A DNA stretch of 35,055 bases from Gammaproteobacteria bacterium (GCA_009908845.1 JAAAOQ010000124.1:1-35055); one strand, 5' to 3'. Positions 16,416 to 23,721 are shown, numbered from the stretch's first letter. Notes: generated by a model from the letters alone, not told the origin. Translations and numbers: made by a program.

Positions 16416-18212
16416 ATGTTTGTGGTCGAGCGGCGCGTCTATGAGCGTATTCGCGGACGGCTGCGCCGCCTCTATGGCGAGGATGCGCTGGACGCGCTGA
16501 TGGAGCGGTTGCAGCTGATTATCGGCCGCTATGGTGTCGGGGCGGACTGCCCACCGGAGGCGGCCGGTTGTGCCCCCTGGGATCAGACCGATGCGGTGCT
16601 GATCACCTACGCCGATATGGTCAGCGCCAACCACGAGGCGCCGCTTGCGACGCTGCGCCGATTCCTGGCCGAGCAGGTCGGCGATGCCGTCTCTGCGGTC
16701 CATGTCCTGCCGTTCTTCCCTTACAGCTCTGACGACGGGTTCGCCGTGGTCGACTATCGACGTGTCGATGCGCGCCTCGGTGACTGGGCCGATCTGGGGG
16801 CATTGGCCGAGGATTACCGGCTCATGGTCGACCTGGTGATCAACCATGTCTCCAGTTACAGCCGCTGGTTCAGCTGTTATAGCAGTGGCATGGCGCCGGA
16901 GCGGCACTATTTCATCGAGGTCGATCCCAAGACCGACCTCAGTGGGGTCGTCCGGCCGCGCACCTCGGCGCTGCTGCGGCCGGTCCAGACCCCGCATGGT
17001 CAGCGCTATGTCTGGGCGACCTTCGGGCATGATCAGATCGATGTCGACTTCAGCAACCCGGACGTGCTGTTCGAATACCTCGACATCCTGCTGTTCTACG
17101 TCCACCACGGCGCCCAGATCATCCGGCTGGACGCGATCGCCTACCTCTGGAAGCAGCTCGGCACGGCCTGCATCCATCTGCCGCAAACCCATGAGGTCGT
17201 CAAGCTGCTGCGCGATCTGCTGACGCTGGTGGCACCGACCGTGCTGGTGATGACCGAGACCAATGTGCCGCACGCCGAGAACATCAGCTACTTCGGTGAG
17301 GGGGACGAGGCCCACATGGTCTATCAGTTCAGCCTGCCGCCGCTGTTGCTCCATGCAATGCACAGCGGGAACGGGCGCTACCTGACCGATTGGGTCGCAA
17401 AGCTTGCACCGCCGAAGCCCGGCTGCACCTATTTCAATTTCACTGCCTCGCATGATGGCATCGGCGTGCGCCCGCTCGAGGGGCTACTGCCCCAGCCGCA
17501 GCTCGAGGCGTTGGTCACGGCGATGGAGGAGCGTGGCGGGCTCGTCTCGCGCCGCAGTAATCCTGATGGCTCGGCAACGCCCTACGAGCTCAACATTACC
17601 TATTTCGATGCCGTGGGCATCCCGGGCGATCTGGAGCTCTCGATTCAGCGCTTCCTCTGCGCGCAGACCATCGCGATGAGCCTACAGGGGATTCCAGGGA
17701 TCTACTTCAACAGCCTGCTCGGGGCTTCGAACAACCTGCGCGGGGCCGAGCAGAGCGGCCGCGCCCGGACGATCAACCGCCAGAAATGGGCGGTGCCGGA
17801 GCTCGATGCGATGCTTGGGAGTGATTCCGCCCATCAGGCTCGGCGCATCTTGCCTGAGTATCTGCGTCGGCTTAGGATTCGGCGGGCGCAGGCGGCCTTC
17901 CATCCGGACGGGCCGCAACGGGCGCTCGAGCTACCGGCGGGGCTGTTCGGGGTGCACCGGGTGGCCCCGGATCAATCCCAGACGCTGTGGATGGTCGCGA
18001 ATCTGACCGGCGCGCCGCTACAGCTGGCGTTCGGCCGGCTGGTTCGTCGGCCGAGGGATCTGCGTTGGCGGGAGCTGATCGGCGGCTGGCGACAGAGCGG
18101 CGAGCAGGTGCCGAGCCGTTTCGAGCTCGAGCCGTACCAGGTGGCCTGGCTGGTCGGCGACTCGGCTGCGGTACCGGGCCAGGTTCCGGGGCTCGATGCC
18201 TCTCCGCGCTAG
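16416..18212 (+). CDS. GH13 subfamily 18 sugar phosphorylase (sucrose/glucosylglycerate phosphorylase-like)
   Basis: A 598-residue (beta/alpha)8 alpha-glucan-family enzyme. Subfamily 18 enzymes cleave glucosides with phosphate to give glucose 1-phosphate. Known members act on sucrose, sucrose 6'-phosphate, glucosylglycerol or glucosylglycerate (E. coli YcjM). The nucleophile Asp lies in IIRLDAIAYLWKQLGT (near residue 238), the acid/base Glu in VMTETNVPHAENISYFGEG (near 282), and the transition-state Asp in ASHDGIGVRPLEG (near 345). The NVPHAENISYFG loop reads to me more like the YcjM/glucosylglycerate group than classical sucrose phosphorylase, which is a tentative judgement. It overlaps the ribosome-binding region of the GT4 gene (GGAGTGAGCCATG), so synthesis and phosphorolysis genes are made together. 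Export signals are absent; it acts in the cytoplasm. Confidence 0.88.
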   Translation: MFVVERRVYERIRGRLRRLYGEDALDALMERLQLIIGRYGVGADCPPEAAGCAPWDQTDAVLITYADMVSANHEAPLATLRRFLAEQVGDAVSAVHVLPFFPYSSDDGFAVVDYRRVDARLGDWADLGALAEDYRLMVDLVINHVSSYSRWFSCYSSGMAPERHYFIEVDPKTDLSGVVRPRTSALLRPVQTPHGQRYVWATFGHDQIDVDFSNPDVLFEYLDILLFYVHHGAQIIRLDAIAYLWKQLGTACIHLPQTHEVVKLLRDLLTLVAPTVLVMTETNVPHAENISYFGEGDEAHMVYQFSLPPLLLHAMHSGNGRYLTDWVAKLAPPKPGCTYFNFTASHDGIGVRPLEGLLPQPQLEALVTAMEERGGLVSRRSNPDGSATPYELNITYFDAVGIPGDLELSIQRFLCAQTIAMSLQGIPGIYFNSLLGASNNLRGAEQSGRARTINRQKWAVPELDAMLGSDSAHQARRILPEYLRRLRIRRAQAAFHPDGPQRALELPAGLFGVHRVAPDQSQTLWMVANLTGAPLQLAFGRLVRRPRDLRWRELIGGWRQSGEQVPSRFELEPYQVAWLVGDSAAVPGQVPGLDASPR

Positions 18213-18674
18213 TCTGGCCATCAGGGCCGCTGAGTGCACCGAGCCGCTGCTTGCGGCTGACGGCCGGGCGCTGCTCTGATCGGGGTCTTTCTCAGATCGG
18301 TAACCGGTTCAGACCGGTAGCCGGTTCAGACCCTGAGGTATCCCCACAATTTGGCCGCCGCTGGGGTGCCGGCACGATGATAACCCCCGGGGGGTTGCCG
18401 AAACCGGCCTGTCGCCCGCAAGCGGGCGACGCGGCGAGTGATCCCTGGCGATGAGGCCCTAGCGCAGTGGCTTGCTGGGCAAGCAGAGGATAACCTGCCG
18501 TCTTTTCGAGTCAATTTCTGGGGATACCTCAGGTTCAGACGAGTACGGACTCAGACCAGTAGCTGGCTCAGATCAGTCTCGCTTGAGGCCCTTGCTCGAT
18601 TGTTTTACTCAATGCCCTTGCTCAACCATCGTTTCCTGAATCCTGCTGAGTCGCAACAGCTGACCGTCGAGCCG
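18213..18674. repeat. Intergenic region: 17-bp degenerate tandem repeats interrupted by a 202-bp element
   Basis: Between the GH13_18 gene and the Kunitz-like gene. On both sides of the inserted element are copies of a degenerate unit of about 17 bp, GG[T/C]TCAGACCGGTAGCC and variants (about 18288-18331 and 18534-18580). If the element and one 7-bp duplication are removed, the repeats join into one run of about five units. The remaining 90 bp before the Kunitz-like start hold no recognised feature. Confidence 0.6.
18332..18533. mobile_element. MITE-like element, 202 bp, 15-bp perfect terminal inverted repeats
   Basis: The ends CCTGAGGTATCCCCA (18332-18346) and TGGGGATACCTCAGG (18519-18533) are exact reverse complements, and the similarity continues imperfectly for several more bases. 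The 7-bp TTCAGAC directly flanks both ends (18325-18331 and 18534-18540), as a target-site duplication would. The caveat is that TTCAGAC is part of the local tandem repeat. Inside are three hairpins: GTCGCCCGC/GCGGGCGAC with an AA loop, GCTTGC/GCAAGC with a TGG loop, and AACCCCC/GGGGGTT-like. No transposase is encoded, so it would depend on a transposase elsewhere. The parent family is not identified. Confidence 0.75.
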
Positions 18675-18983
18675 ATGGTCAGGACCAGCGTGCGGCCGCT
18701 CGGCGACCAGGACCAAGCTCGGCTGCGCATCGCTGCAGTACTGAGCCTCATGCTGCTAACAGGCTGCGCCGGCTCGCTCGGCGATGGCGGCGACGATCTG
18801 ATGCATGTCAGCTGCCTCGAAGCGCCCGCACGGGGTCGATGTAGCAGTCCGGTCGATGCCGTCTATTATGACTATCAGAGCGATACCTGCCGCGTGTTTC
18901 GGCCCGGGGTCTGTGATCGTGATTGGCCGTTCCGGACGATGCGCGACTGCGTTGCCGCCTGCGGCGGCCGCCCGCAACGTTGA
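18675..18983 (+). CDS. Predicted lipoprotein with a Kunitz/BPTI-like domain
   Basis: A 102-residue protein if it starts at the ATG at 18675. The signal segment RIAAVLSLMLLTGCAGS has a lipobox (LTGC), so it should be an exported lipoprotein. The mature part has six cysteines spaced C-x8-C-x15-C-x7-C-x11-C-x3-C. BPTI has C-x8-C-x15-C-x7-C-x12-C-x3-C, so the match is exact except for one residue. The aromatic VYYDYQSDTC and the FRPGVC positions also match Kunitz domains, which inhibit serine proteases. The P1-equivalent residue after the second Cys is Ser, not Lys or Arg, so trypsin-like targets are less likely. The start is uncertain, since the ORF is open to 18438 and the Shine-Dalgarno signal is weak. 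It lies 33 bp before the Cys-module gene, probably in one operon. Confidence 0.8.
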   Translation: MVRTSVRPLGDQDQARLRIAAVLSLMLLTGCAGSLGDGGDDLMHVSCLEAPARGRCSSPVDAVYYDYQSDTCRVFRPGVCDRDWPFRTMRDCVAACGGRPQR

Positions 18984-19016
18984 GCTTTGGAGCATCCGCA
19001 ACCGGAGGGGAAACAG

Positions 19017-19802
19017 ATGGGCAACCTTCGACTGGCAACATCCCGGTTTGCGGGCGGTCGTGGCCTTCGGGGGTGGCGTCTGCTCGTGCTTCTCGGCTTA
19101 CTGATTGGCTGGCTTGGTGCCGTCCCGCTCGCCATCGCGCAGAGCTGGCGTGGTCAGTTGGAGGGTGGTCCGGAGATCATGGTTGATCCCGACACGCGAC
19201 GGGCGACAGGGGTGATCGACGGTGAGCGGCGCCCGCTCTGGGATGGCGTCCACAAGCTCGAGGACGGGTCCACGGTGATCGTGCGCGACGGGATCGCGGT
19301 GCCGACTGAGCCGATGTATCAGCAGTGGCGCGGACAGGCCGAGCCGGAGCCGGTCTTCGCTCGCCGTTATTGCAAGCAGCTCGTGCGCAAGACCTGTGGC
19401 TTTGATGATGCCTGCCGTTCATCGGCAGCCTGCCTGCGCGCGCGCGCACTACTCGATGAGGCGGCCCAAGATCGGCGCGGGCGCAGTGACTTCGACCGCG
19501 ATTCGGCACCGTCCGCAACCAATGATCGCTGTCGCGATGCGCTCGACGACCCGGAGTTTCCGGCCTGCTCGAGCATTGGCTCTGAAGCCGGCGACAGTCG
19601 TTGCCGAGCGTTGGTGGAGCGCACTTGTGGGGCGGACAATGCCTGCGCTGACTCGCAGGCCTGCGACGCGGCCCGTCAGCTCCAGGGGCTGGAGACCCAG
19701 GAGCGGCTCACCAATGCAGACCCGAGCGCGTTGAGTCAGACCGGTCGTCAGTGTCTGGAGGCAATGAACAACAGCTTCTTCGAGCCCTGCGAGCAGCGCT
19801 AG
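19017..19802 (+). CDS. Exported protein with a duplicated six-cysteine module
   Basis: A 261-residue protein with a signal peptide (LLVLLGLLIGWLGAVPLAIAQS). After a segment of about 90 residues (VIDGERRPLWDGVHKLEDGSTVIVRDG) come two copies of a module with identical cysteine spacing: C-x7-C-G-x4-C-x5-C, a linker of 29-32 residues, then C-x11-C. The first reads CKQLVRKTCGFDDACRSSAAC, slightly trimmed at each end here, and the second CRALVERTCGADNACADSQA plus C. All twelve cysteines could form disulfides in the periplasm. I do not recognise the family and propose no function. The ATG at 19017 is preceded by a strong GGAGGGG; the ORF track start at 18987 is too long. It follows the Kunitz-like lipoprotein by 33 bp. 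Confidence 0.8.
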   Translation: MGNLRLATSRFAGGRGLRGWRLLVLLGLLIGWLGAVPLAIAQSWRGQLEGGPEIMVDPDTRRATGVIDGERRPLWDGVHKLEDGSTVIVRDGIAVPTEPMYQQWRGQAEPEPVFARRYCKQLVRKTCGFDDACRSSAACLRARALLDEAAQDRRGRSDFDRDSAPSATNDRCRDALDDPEFPACSSIGSEAGDSRCRALVERTCGADNACADSQACDAARQLQGLETQERLTNADPSALSQTGRQCLEAMNNSFFEPCEQR

Positions 19803-19843
19803 GCCGGTGTCACCAGCCACCATCCGAGGGGCCCATTCTTCAG

Positions 19844-19958
19844 CCTAGAAACCGCAGTTGGACGGCCGTCACCCATGGGTGCGCTTCATGAAGCGCCAGA
19901 AGTGGAACCAGTGCAAAGGGTTGCATGCTGGGCTAAGCGGTCAACTGCGGTTTCTAGG
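19844..19958. mobile_element. MITE-like element, 115 bp, 17-bp perfect inverted repeats and three internal palindromes
   Basis: The ends CCTAGAAACCGCAGTTG (19844-19860) and CAACTGCGGTTTCTAGG (19942-19958) are exact reverse complements. The flanking 5-mers are TTCAG and TTCAA, a 4-of-5 match that could be a target duplication. Inside, three perfect palindromes lie back to back: GACGGCCGTC, ACCCATGGGT and GCGCTTCATGAAGCGC. A TGCAA/TTGCA hairpin follows. The CCTAGA end resembles those of IS1380-family elements such as ISEcp1 (CCTAGATTC...), which is only a hint. It has no coding capacity and lies between the Cys-module gene and the cytochrome c peroxidase gene. Confidence 0.75.
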
Positions 19959-19994
19959 TTCAACGGTCTGCGGCGATCGGCCCCGTTTGGAGTG

Positions 19995-20013
19995 GGCCTT
20001 CCCTTGGAAGGCC
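19995..20013. terminator. Hairpin between the 115-bp element and the peroxidase gene
   Basis: GGCCTTCC and GGAAGGCC pair perfectly around a CTT loop. It lies 59 bp upstream of the peroxidase start. With no T-run after it, it could be a weak terminator of upstream transcription or a leader stem. Confidence 0.35.
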
Positions 20014-20071
20014 GCTTCCCGGTAATGGCCAGCAATAGCAATAACACCATGTGAGAGAGAGGAATCCGGCG

Positions 20072-21115
20072 ATGAAGATCACGACAATGTCGCTCGCGGT
20101 CACGTTCGCGTTGACCGGTCTTGCTGCCTCAGCGGATGAGGCTGCACTGCGCCAGAAGGCGATCGATGTCGGGCTCGAGCCCGTGCCCTATGGCCTACAG
20201 CAGGTTGAGGACAATCCGGTCACGCGCGAGAAGATCGCGTTGGGCAAGATGCTGTTCTTCGATCCGCGGCTGTCGGCGAGCGGCGTGATCAGCTGCAACA
20301 CCTGCCATAACGTCGGCACCGGCGGCGACGACAATCTGCCGACCTCGGTCGGGCATGGTTGGCAGACGGGGCCGCGCAATTCACCGACGGTATTCAATGC
20401 CGTGTTCAATGTCGCCCAGTTCTGGGACGGTCGCGCAGAGGACCTGAAGGCGCAGGCAAAGGGACCGGTGCAGGCGGGCGTTGAGATGGCTAACGAGCCC
20501 GAGCAGGTGGTCAAGACCCTAAACAGCATGCCGGAGTACGTTGAGCGCTTCGGTCTTGCCTTCCCCGGCGAGGAGGACCCAGTCACCTTCGATAACATGG
20601 CCAAGGCGATCGAAGCCTTCGAGGTGACCCTGGTGACGCCCAACGCGCCCTTCGATCAGTGGCTCGAGGGCAATGACGGTGCGATGAGCGATGAACAGAA
20701 GGCCGGTCTCGAGCTCTTCATCGACAAGGGCTGTGCCGCCTGCCACAGCGGTGTCAACATCGGCGGACAGGGCTACTATCCGTTCGGTCTGATCAAGCGG
20801 CCCGGCGCCGATATCCTGCCGCCCGAGGACAAGGGTCGCTTCCAGGTCACCGAGACCGCTTCGGACGAGTACGTGTTCCGGGCGGCGCCGCTGCGCAATA
20901 TCGCGCTGACCGCGCCGTACTTCCACTCGGGCCAGATCTGGGATCTCGAGCAGGCCGTTGCGGTGATGGGCACGGCCCAGCTCGGTACCCAGCTCTCCGA
21001 CGATGAAGCGGCCACGATTGCGGCCTTCCTCGAGGCCCTCACCGGCGAGCAGCCGACCATCGAGTATCCGACGCTGCCGCTGGAGACCGACGCGACGCCG
21101 AAGCCCCGCTTGTAG
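20072..21115 (+). CDS. Di-haem cytochrome c peroxidase family protein
   Basis: A periplasmic enzyme that reduces hydrogen peroxide to water with electrons from small c-type cytochromes. The protein has 347 residues with a signal peptide (LAVTFALTGLAASADE). Two haem c attachment motifs are present: SCNTCHN near residue 75 and GCAACHS near residue 221. The segment NSPTVFNAVFNVAQFWDGRAEDLKAQ, abbreviated here as FNVAQFWDGRAEDL, and MANEPEQVV are hallmark bacterial CCP blocks. The length fits CcpA-type peroxidases rather than longer MauG fusions. I chose the ATG at 20072 because GAGAGAGGA lies upstream and it gives a clean signal peptide; the ORF track GTG at 20051 is less likely. A GC-rich hairpin follows the stop. 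Confidence 0.93.
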   Translation: MKITTMSLAVTFALTGLAASADEAALRQKAIDVGLEPVPYGLQQVEDNPVTREKIALGKMLFFDPRLSASGVISCNTCHNVGTGGDDNLPTSVGHGWQTGPRNSPTVFNAVFNVAQFWDGRAEDLKAQAKGPVQAGVEMANEPEQVVKTLNSMPEYVERFGLAFPGEEDPVTFDNMAKAIEAFEVTLVTPNAPFDQWLEGNDGAMSDEQKAGLELFIDKGCAACHSGVNIGGQGYYPFGLIKRPGADILPPEDKGRFQVTETASDEYVFRAAPLRNIALTAPYFHSGQIWDLEQAVAVMGTAQLGTQLSDDEAATIAAFLEALTGEQPTIEYPTLPLETDATPKPRL

Positions 21116-21127
21116 CGGTCGACAAAC

Positions 21128-21150
21128 GGCGGCTGCGCTGCGCAGCCGCC
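21128..21150. terminator. Strong hairpin between convergent peroxidase and ROK kinase genes
   Basis: GGCGGCTGCG and CGCAGCCGCC pair perfectly (10 bp) around a CTG loop, 12 bp after the peroxidase stop. The stem is symmetrical and could serve both converging genes. A T-run is lacking, so termination may be Rho-assisted. Confidence 0.55.
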
Positions 21151-21233
21151 TGCGCGTTGCCGCCGTTCCGTCCAACGTTGGGGGCAGGACGCGCCGAGCC
21201 GTTCAGTGCTTCAGGATCGGTCCTGTCTCGGAT

Positions 21234-22223
21234 TCAGCGCGAATAGCTCGGCATCGCGTCCGCGGGGTCTACGGCAGCATCCGGTCGTGCTGCGGTGGCC
21301 TCGGCCGGGTGCGCGCCGTCGCGCCAGAGCCAGGCCGCGCCGCGCACGCCGCTGGAGTCGCCGAAACATGGCGGGACGATCCGGGTGGCGAGCCCATCGC
21401 TGAAGGCGTGCGGCTGGATGCGCTCCGGGAGATTGGTATAGAGCCTTCGCAGGTTCGAGAGCCCGCCGCCGAGCACGATCACTTCGGGGTCGAGCAGGTT
21501 GATGACGCTGGCCAAGGCCCGGGCGAGCCGCCCTTCGTGGCGTTCCAACGCGGCCTCGGCGTCGCGATCACCCTGCGCCGCCGCGTCTGCGATCTCCTCG
21601 CCGGTCAGCCGGCGGCCGGTGCTGCGCTCGAGGTCGGCGGACAACGCGGGACCAGAGACCCAGGTCTCGACGCAGCCGCGCTTGCCACAATAGCACTCAG
21701 GACCGGGGAGTTCGTCCGGGGCAGGCCAAGGAAGCGGGTTGTGGCCCCATTCGCCGGCGATCGCGTTCGGGCCGCTGAGTAACTGTCCGTGCACCGTGAT
21801 GCCGCCGCCGGTGCCGGTGCCGATGATCACACCGAATACCGACGCGGCGCCGGCCGCGGCGCCGTCGGTGGCCTCGGAGAGCGTGAAGCAATCGGCGTCG
21901 TTGGCGAGCCGGACCGGGCGCCCGAGGCGCTGCGCGAGGTCCGCGTCCAGCGCGCGGTCATTGAGCCAGACGGAGTTGGCGTTTCGCACGCGGCCCGTGA
22001 ACGGCGACAATGCGCCTGGGGTGCCGACACCGACTGTTGTCTGGACGCCAAGCACTGATTCCAGCTCGGCGACGAGCTGAGCGATTGCATCGAGGGTGCC
22101 CGGGTAGTCGCCGCGCGGTGTGGCGATGCGCTTCCGCGCCAGCATGCGGCCGTCTGCGGCGAGCGCGGCGGCCTCAATCTTGGTGCCGCCGAGGTCGATG
22201 CCGATATGAACTGGCGCGCTCAT
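21234..22223 (-). CDS. ROK-family sugar kinase (fructokinase/Mak-like)
   Basis: An ATP-dependent kinase acting on fructose, glucose or N-acetylhexosamine in the cytoplasm. The 329-residue protein has the phosphate-binding GIDLGGTKIEAAAL at the N-terminus, the catalytic region RLANDADCFTLSEA, and GVIIGTGTGGGI. The ROK zinc site is complete: the His of GEWGHNPLPW and Cys residues of CYCGKRGCVETW. The overall pattern resembles E. coli Mak (fructokinase) and NagK, so fructose is a reasonable guess but not shown. A C-terminal tail of about 25 residues (HPAEATAARPDAAVDP) is low in complexity. It follows the dynamin-like gene by 28 bp, and that spacer is almost wholly a 14-bp tandem duplication. Confidence 0.88.
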   Translation of the reverse strand: MSAPVHIGIDLGGTKIEAAALAADGRMLARKRIATPRGDYPGTLDAIAQLVAELESVLGVQTTVGVGTPGALSPFTGRVRNANSVWLNDRALDADLAQRLGRPVRLANDADCFTLSEATDGAAAGAASVFGVIIGTGTGGGITVHGQLLSGPNAIAGEWGHNPLPWPAPDELPGPECYCGKRGCVETWVSGPALSADLERSTGRRLTGEEIADAAAQGDRDAEAALERHEGRLARALASVINLLDPEVIVLGGGLSNLRRLYTNLPERIQPHAFSDGLATRIVPPCFGDSSGVRGAAWLWRDGAHPAEATAARPDAAVDPADAMPSYSR

Positions 22224-22248
22224 CGAGCCGATGCCATCGAGCCGATGC
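22221..22248. repeat. Perfect 14-bp tandem duplication spanning the ROK kinase start
   Basis: CATCGAGCCGATGC occurs twice in direct tandem (22221-22234 and 22235-22248). On the minus strand each copy ends in ATG. The inner copy's ATG is the kinase start. The outer ATG opens a five-codon frame (M-A-S-A-R) whose TGA overlaps the kinase start as ATGA. This could couple translation from the dynamin-like gene. Confidence 0.7.
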
Positions 22249-22251
22249 GGC

Positions 22252-23721
22252 TCAGCCCTTGAGCGGCGGTGTCTTCAGTCCGCGCGGGTTGGTGAAGCGC
22301 TCGTTCAGGTTCTGCACATAGGCCTCGCAATCATGCAGGACCTTCGACACCCGGCCTTCTGACCAGTCGTTCCAGCCCAAAGGCTTACCGGAGAAGACGG
22401 TGCGCCAGCTGCGCGTGTTGAGCTGAAACGCGTTCAGCACATCGCCGGGCAGGCGCTCATCGCGCATCTGCTTGCGCAGCCAGGGCAGTACGCTCAGCGC
22501 GGCGAGCTTGCGCACCCCGAGATGGGCGGCCACCAGCATGAGCACGACGACGAGCTCGGCGCCTTCGAGCCCGTACGAGATGCCCATCCCTTCGATGGCT
22601 TGCAGCCAGCTTGGCTGATAGGAGAGCCCCTCCCAGTGGCCGGCTGAGACGCTCCAGAACAGGAACACGATCACGAGCGCGATCAGGATGAGCCCGTCGG
22701 CGACCAGGGTCCGGCGGCGCCAACGGCGGACTGCGGTCTCGAGCAGCGGCACGGTCTCGTCGGCGAAGGTGGTGGCGGTATGGCGCAGCGAGGCGACGAT
22801 GCGATAGGCGCGCTCGATCTCGACCTGGTCCATGCGCTCGTAGATCTCATTGAGGTCCTGATCACGCTTGCGCTCGAACCGCTCGCGCTTGGCGCCGTCC
22901 TGAATCGAGGGGGCCGAGCCGCTGAACACCGTGTAGAAGCGTCCCGTGGTCATGCCCACCTCGCCCAGCGCACGGAGCCAAGCGGCGACGACATCCTCCG
23001 GGTTGTCTTCCTTGGCAGCCGTGTCGAGTTGATTCAGCACGTAGAGGAACTTGCTCGAGTCGGGCCGGTTCTTGGTCCGGACGACGAGATGCTGCAGCGT
23101 GTCGCGCATCGCGCCCGGTTCCGGATGGCGGGCGTCGAACAGCACCAGCACCAGATCGGAGAGATCGATCATGTGGTCGGTGATGCTGAGGATCGCGTCG
23201 CGCTGGGCGTCGGCGTCGAAGCCGGGCGAGTCGATCAGGATCTTGCCGCGCAGCCGGTCGCTGCAGCAGGTCTTGAGCTGCAGGTAGGCATCGATCCGCT
23301 TGCCTTCACCGCCCGCCACGCGCTCGATCTCGCGCGACATCTGGTAGAACGGAAAACGCGGGTCGGAGTCGAGCGAGACACCAGGTAGCGCGTGGCTGCG
23401 GCTTTCCGGGCTGTAGACGATGACGGTGAAGCGGTCGTCGACGGCCTGGTTGCCGGTGCGCTGAATGGTCTCGCCGAGGAAATCGTTGATGAAGGTCGAC
23501 TTGCCGGCCGAGAATGTCCCAAGTACCGAGATCAATGGCCACCACGGAACCTGACTTGCGAAGGAGCGGTTCTCGGGCAGGAGACCCATGTCGTAGGCGA
23601 CGCGGTCGAGGGTCCGGAAACTCTGCACCGTGTTGAGCAGGATCGGGTTTTCCTGCTCGAGGTGGGTCTCGAGGTCGTTGAGACGCTTCTGCACGCTTTC
23701 CGGACCGGCGGCTGAAGACAT
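22252..23721 (-). CDS. Dynamin-like membrane GTPase
   Basis: A 489-residue GTPase of the bacterial dynamin type. The P-loop GTFSAGKST lies at residues 68-76, the G3 motif DSPGFDAD near 168, and the G4-like NQLD near 230. A conserved R-T-G-N-Q-A-V-D-D-R-F switch region lies between. After the GTPase domain come helical segments and two hydrophobic stretches (GLILIALVIVFLFWSVSAG and ELVVVLMLVAAHLGVRKLA) that should insert in the inner membrane, then a soluble C-terminal region of about 80 residues. Bacterial dynamins remodel or protect membranes; the exact role here is unknown. The ATG at 23721 has AGGAG 8 nt upstream. No second dynamin partner gene is adjacent, unlike the two-gene dynamin pairs seen in some bacteria. 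Confidence 0.85.
   Translation of the reverse strand: MSSAAGPESVQKRLNDLETHLEQENPILLNTVQSFRTLDRVAYDMGLLPENRSFASQVPWWPLISVLGTFSAGKSTFINDFLGETIQRTGNQAVDDRFTVIVYSPESRSHALPGVSLDSDPRFPFYQMSREIERVAGGEGKRIDAYLQLKTCCSDRLRGKILIDSPGFDADAQRDAILSITDHMIDLSDLVLVLFDARHPEPGAMRDTLQHLVVRTKNRPDSSKFLYVLNQLDTAAKEDNPEDVVAAWLRALGEVGMTTGRFYTVFSGSAPSIQDGAKRERFERKRDQDLNEIYERMDQVEIERAYRIVASLRHTATTFADETVPLLETAVRRWRRRTLVADGLILIALVIVFLFWSVSAGHWEGLSYQPSWLQAIEGMGISYGLEGAELVVVLMLVAAHLGVRKLAALSVLPWLRKQMRDERLPGDVLNAFQLNTRSWRTVFSGKPLGWNDWSEGRVSKVLHDCEAYVQNLNERFTNPRGLKTPPLKG

Noticed and set aside
14796-17453. 885-residue ORF on the minus strand
   Set aside because: It is antisense to the GT4 and GH13_18 genes, which have clear motifs. 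The long frame is a product of high-GC codon bias and shows no domain.
18326-18514. 62-residue minus-strand ORF inside the 202-bp element, considered as a transposase remnant
   Set aside because: No transposase motif is visible and the frame is made up largely of hairpin sequence.
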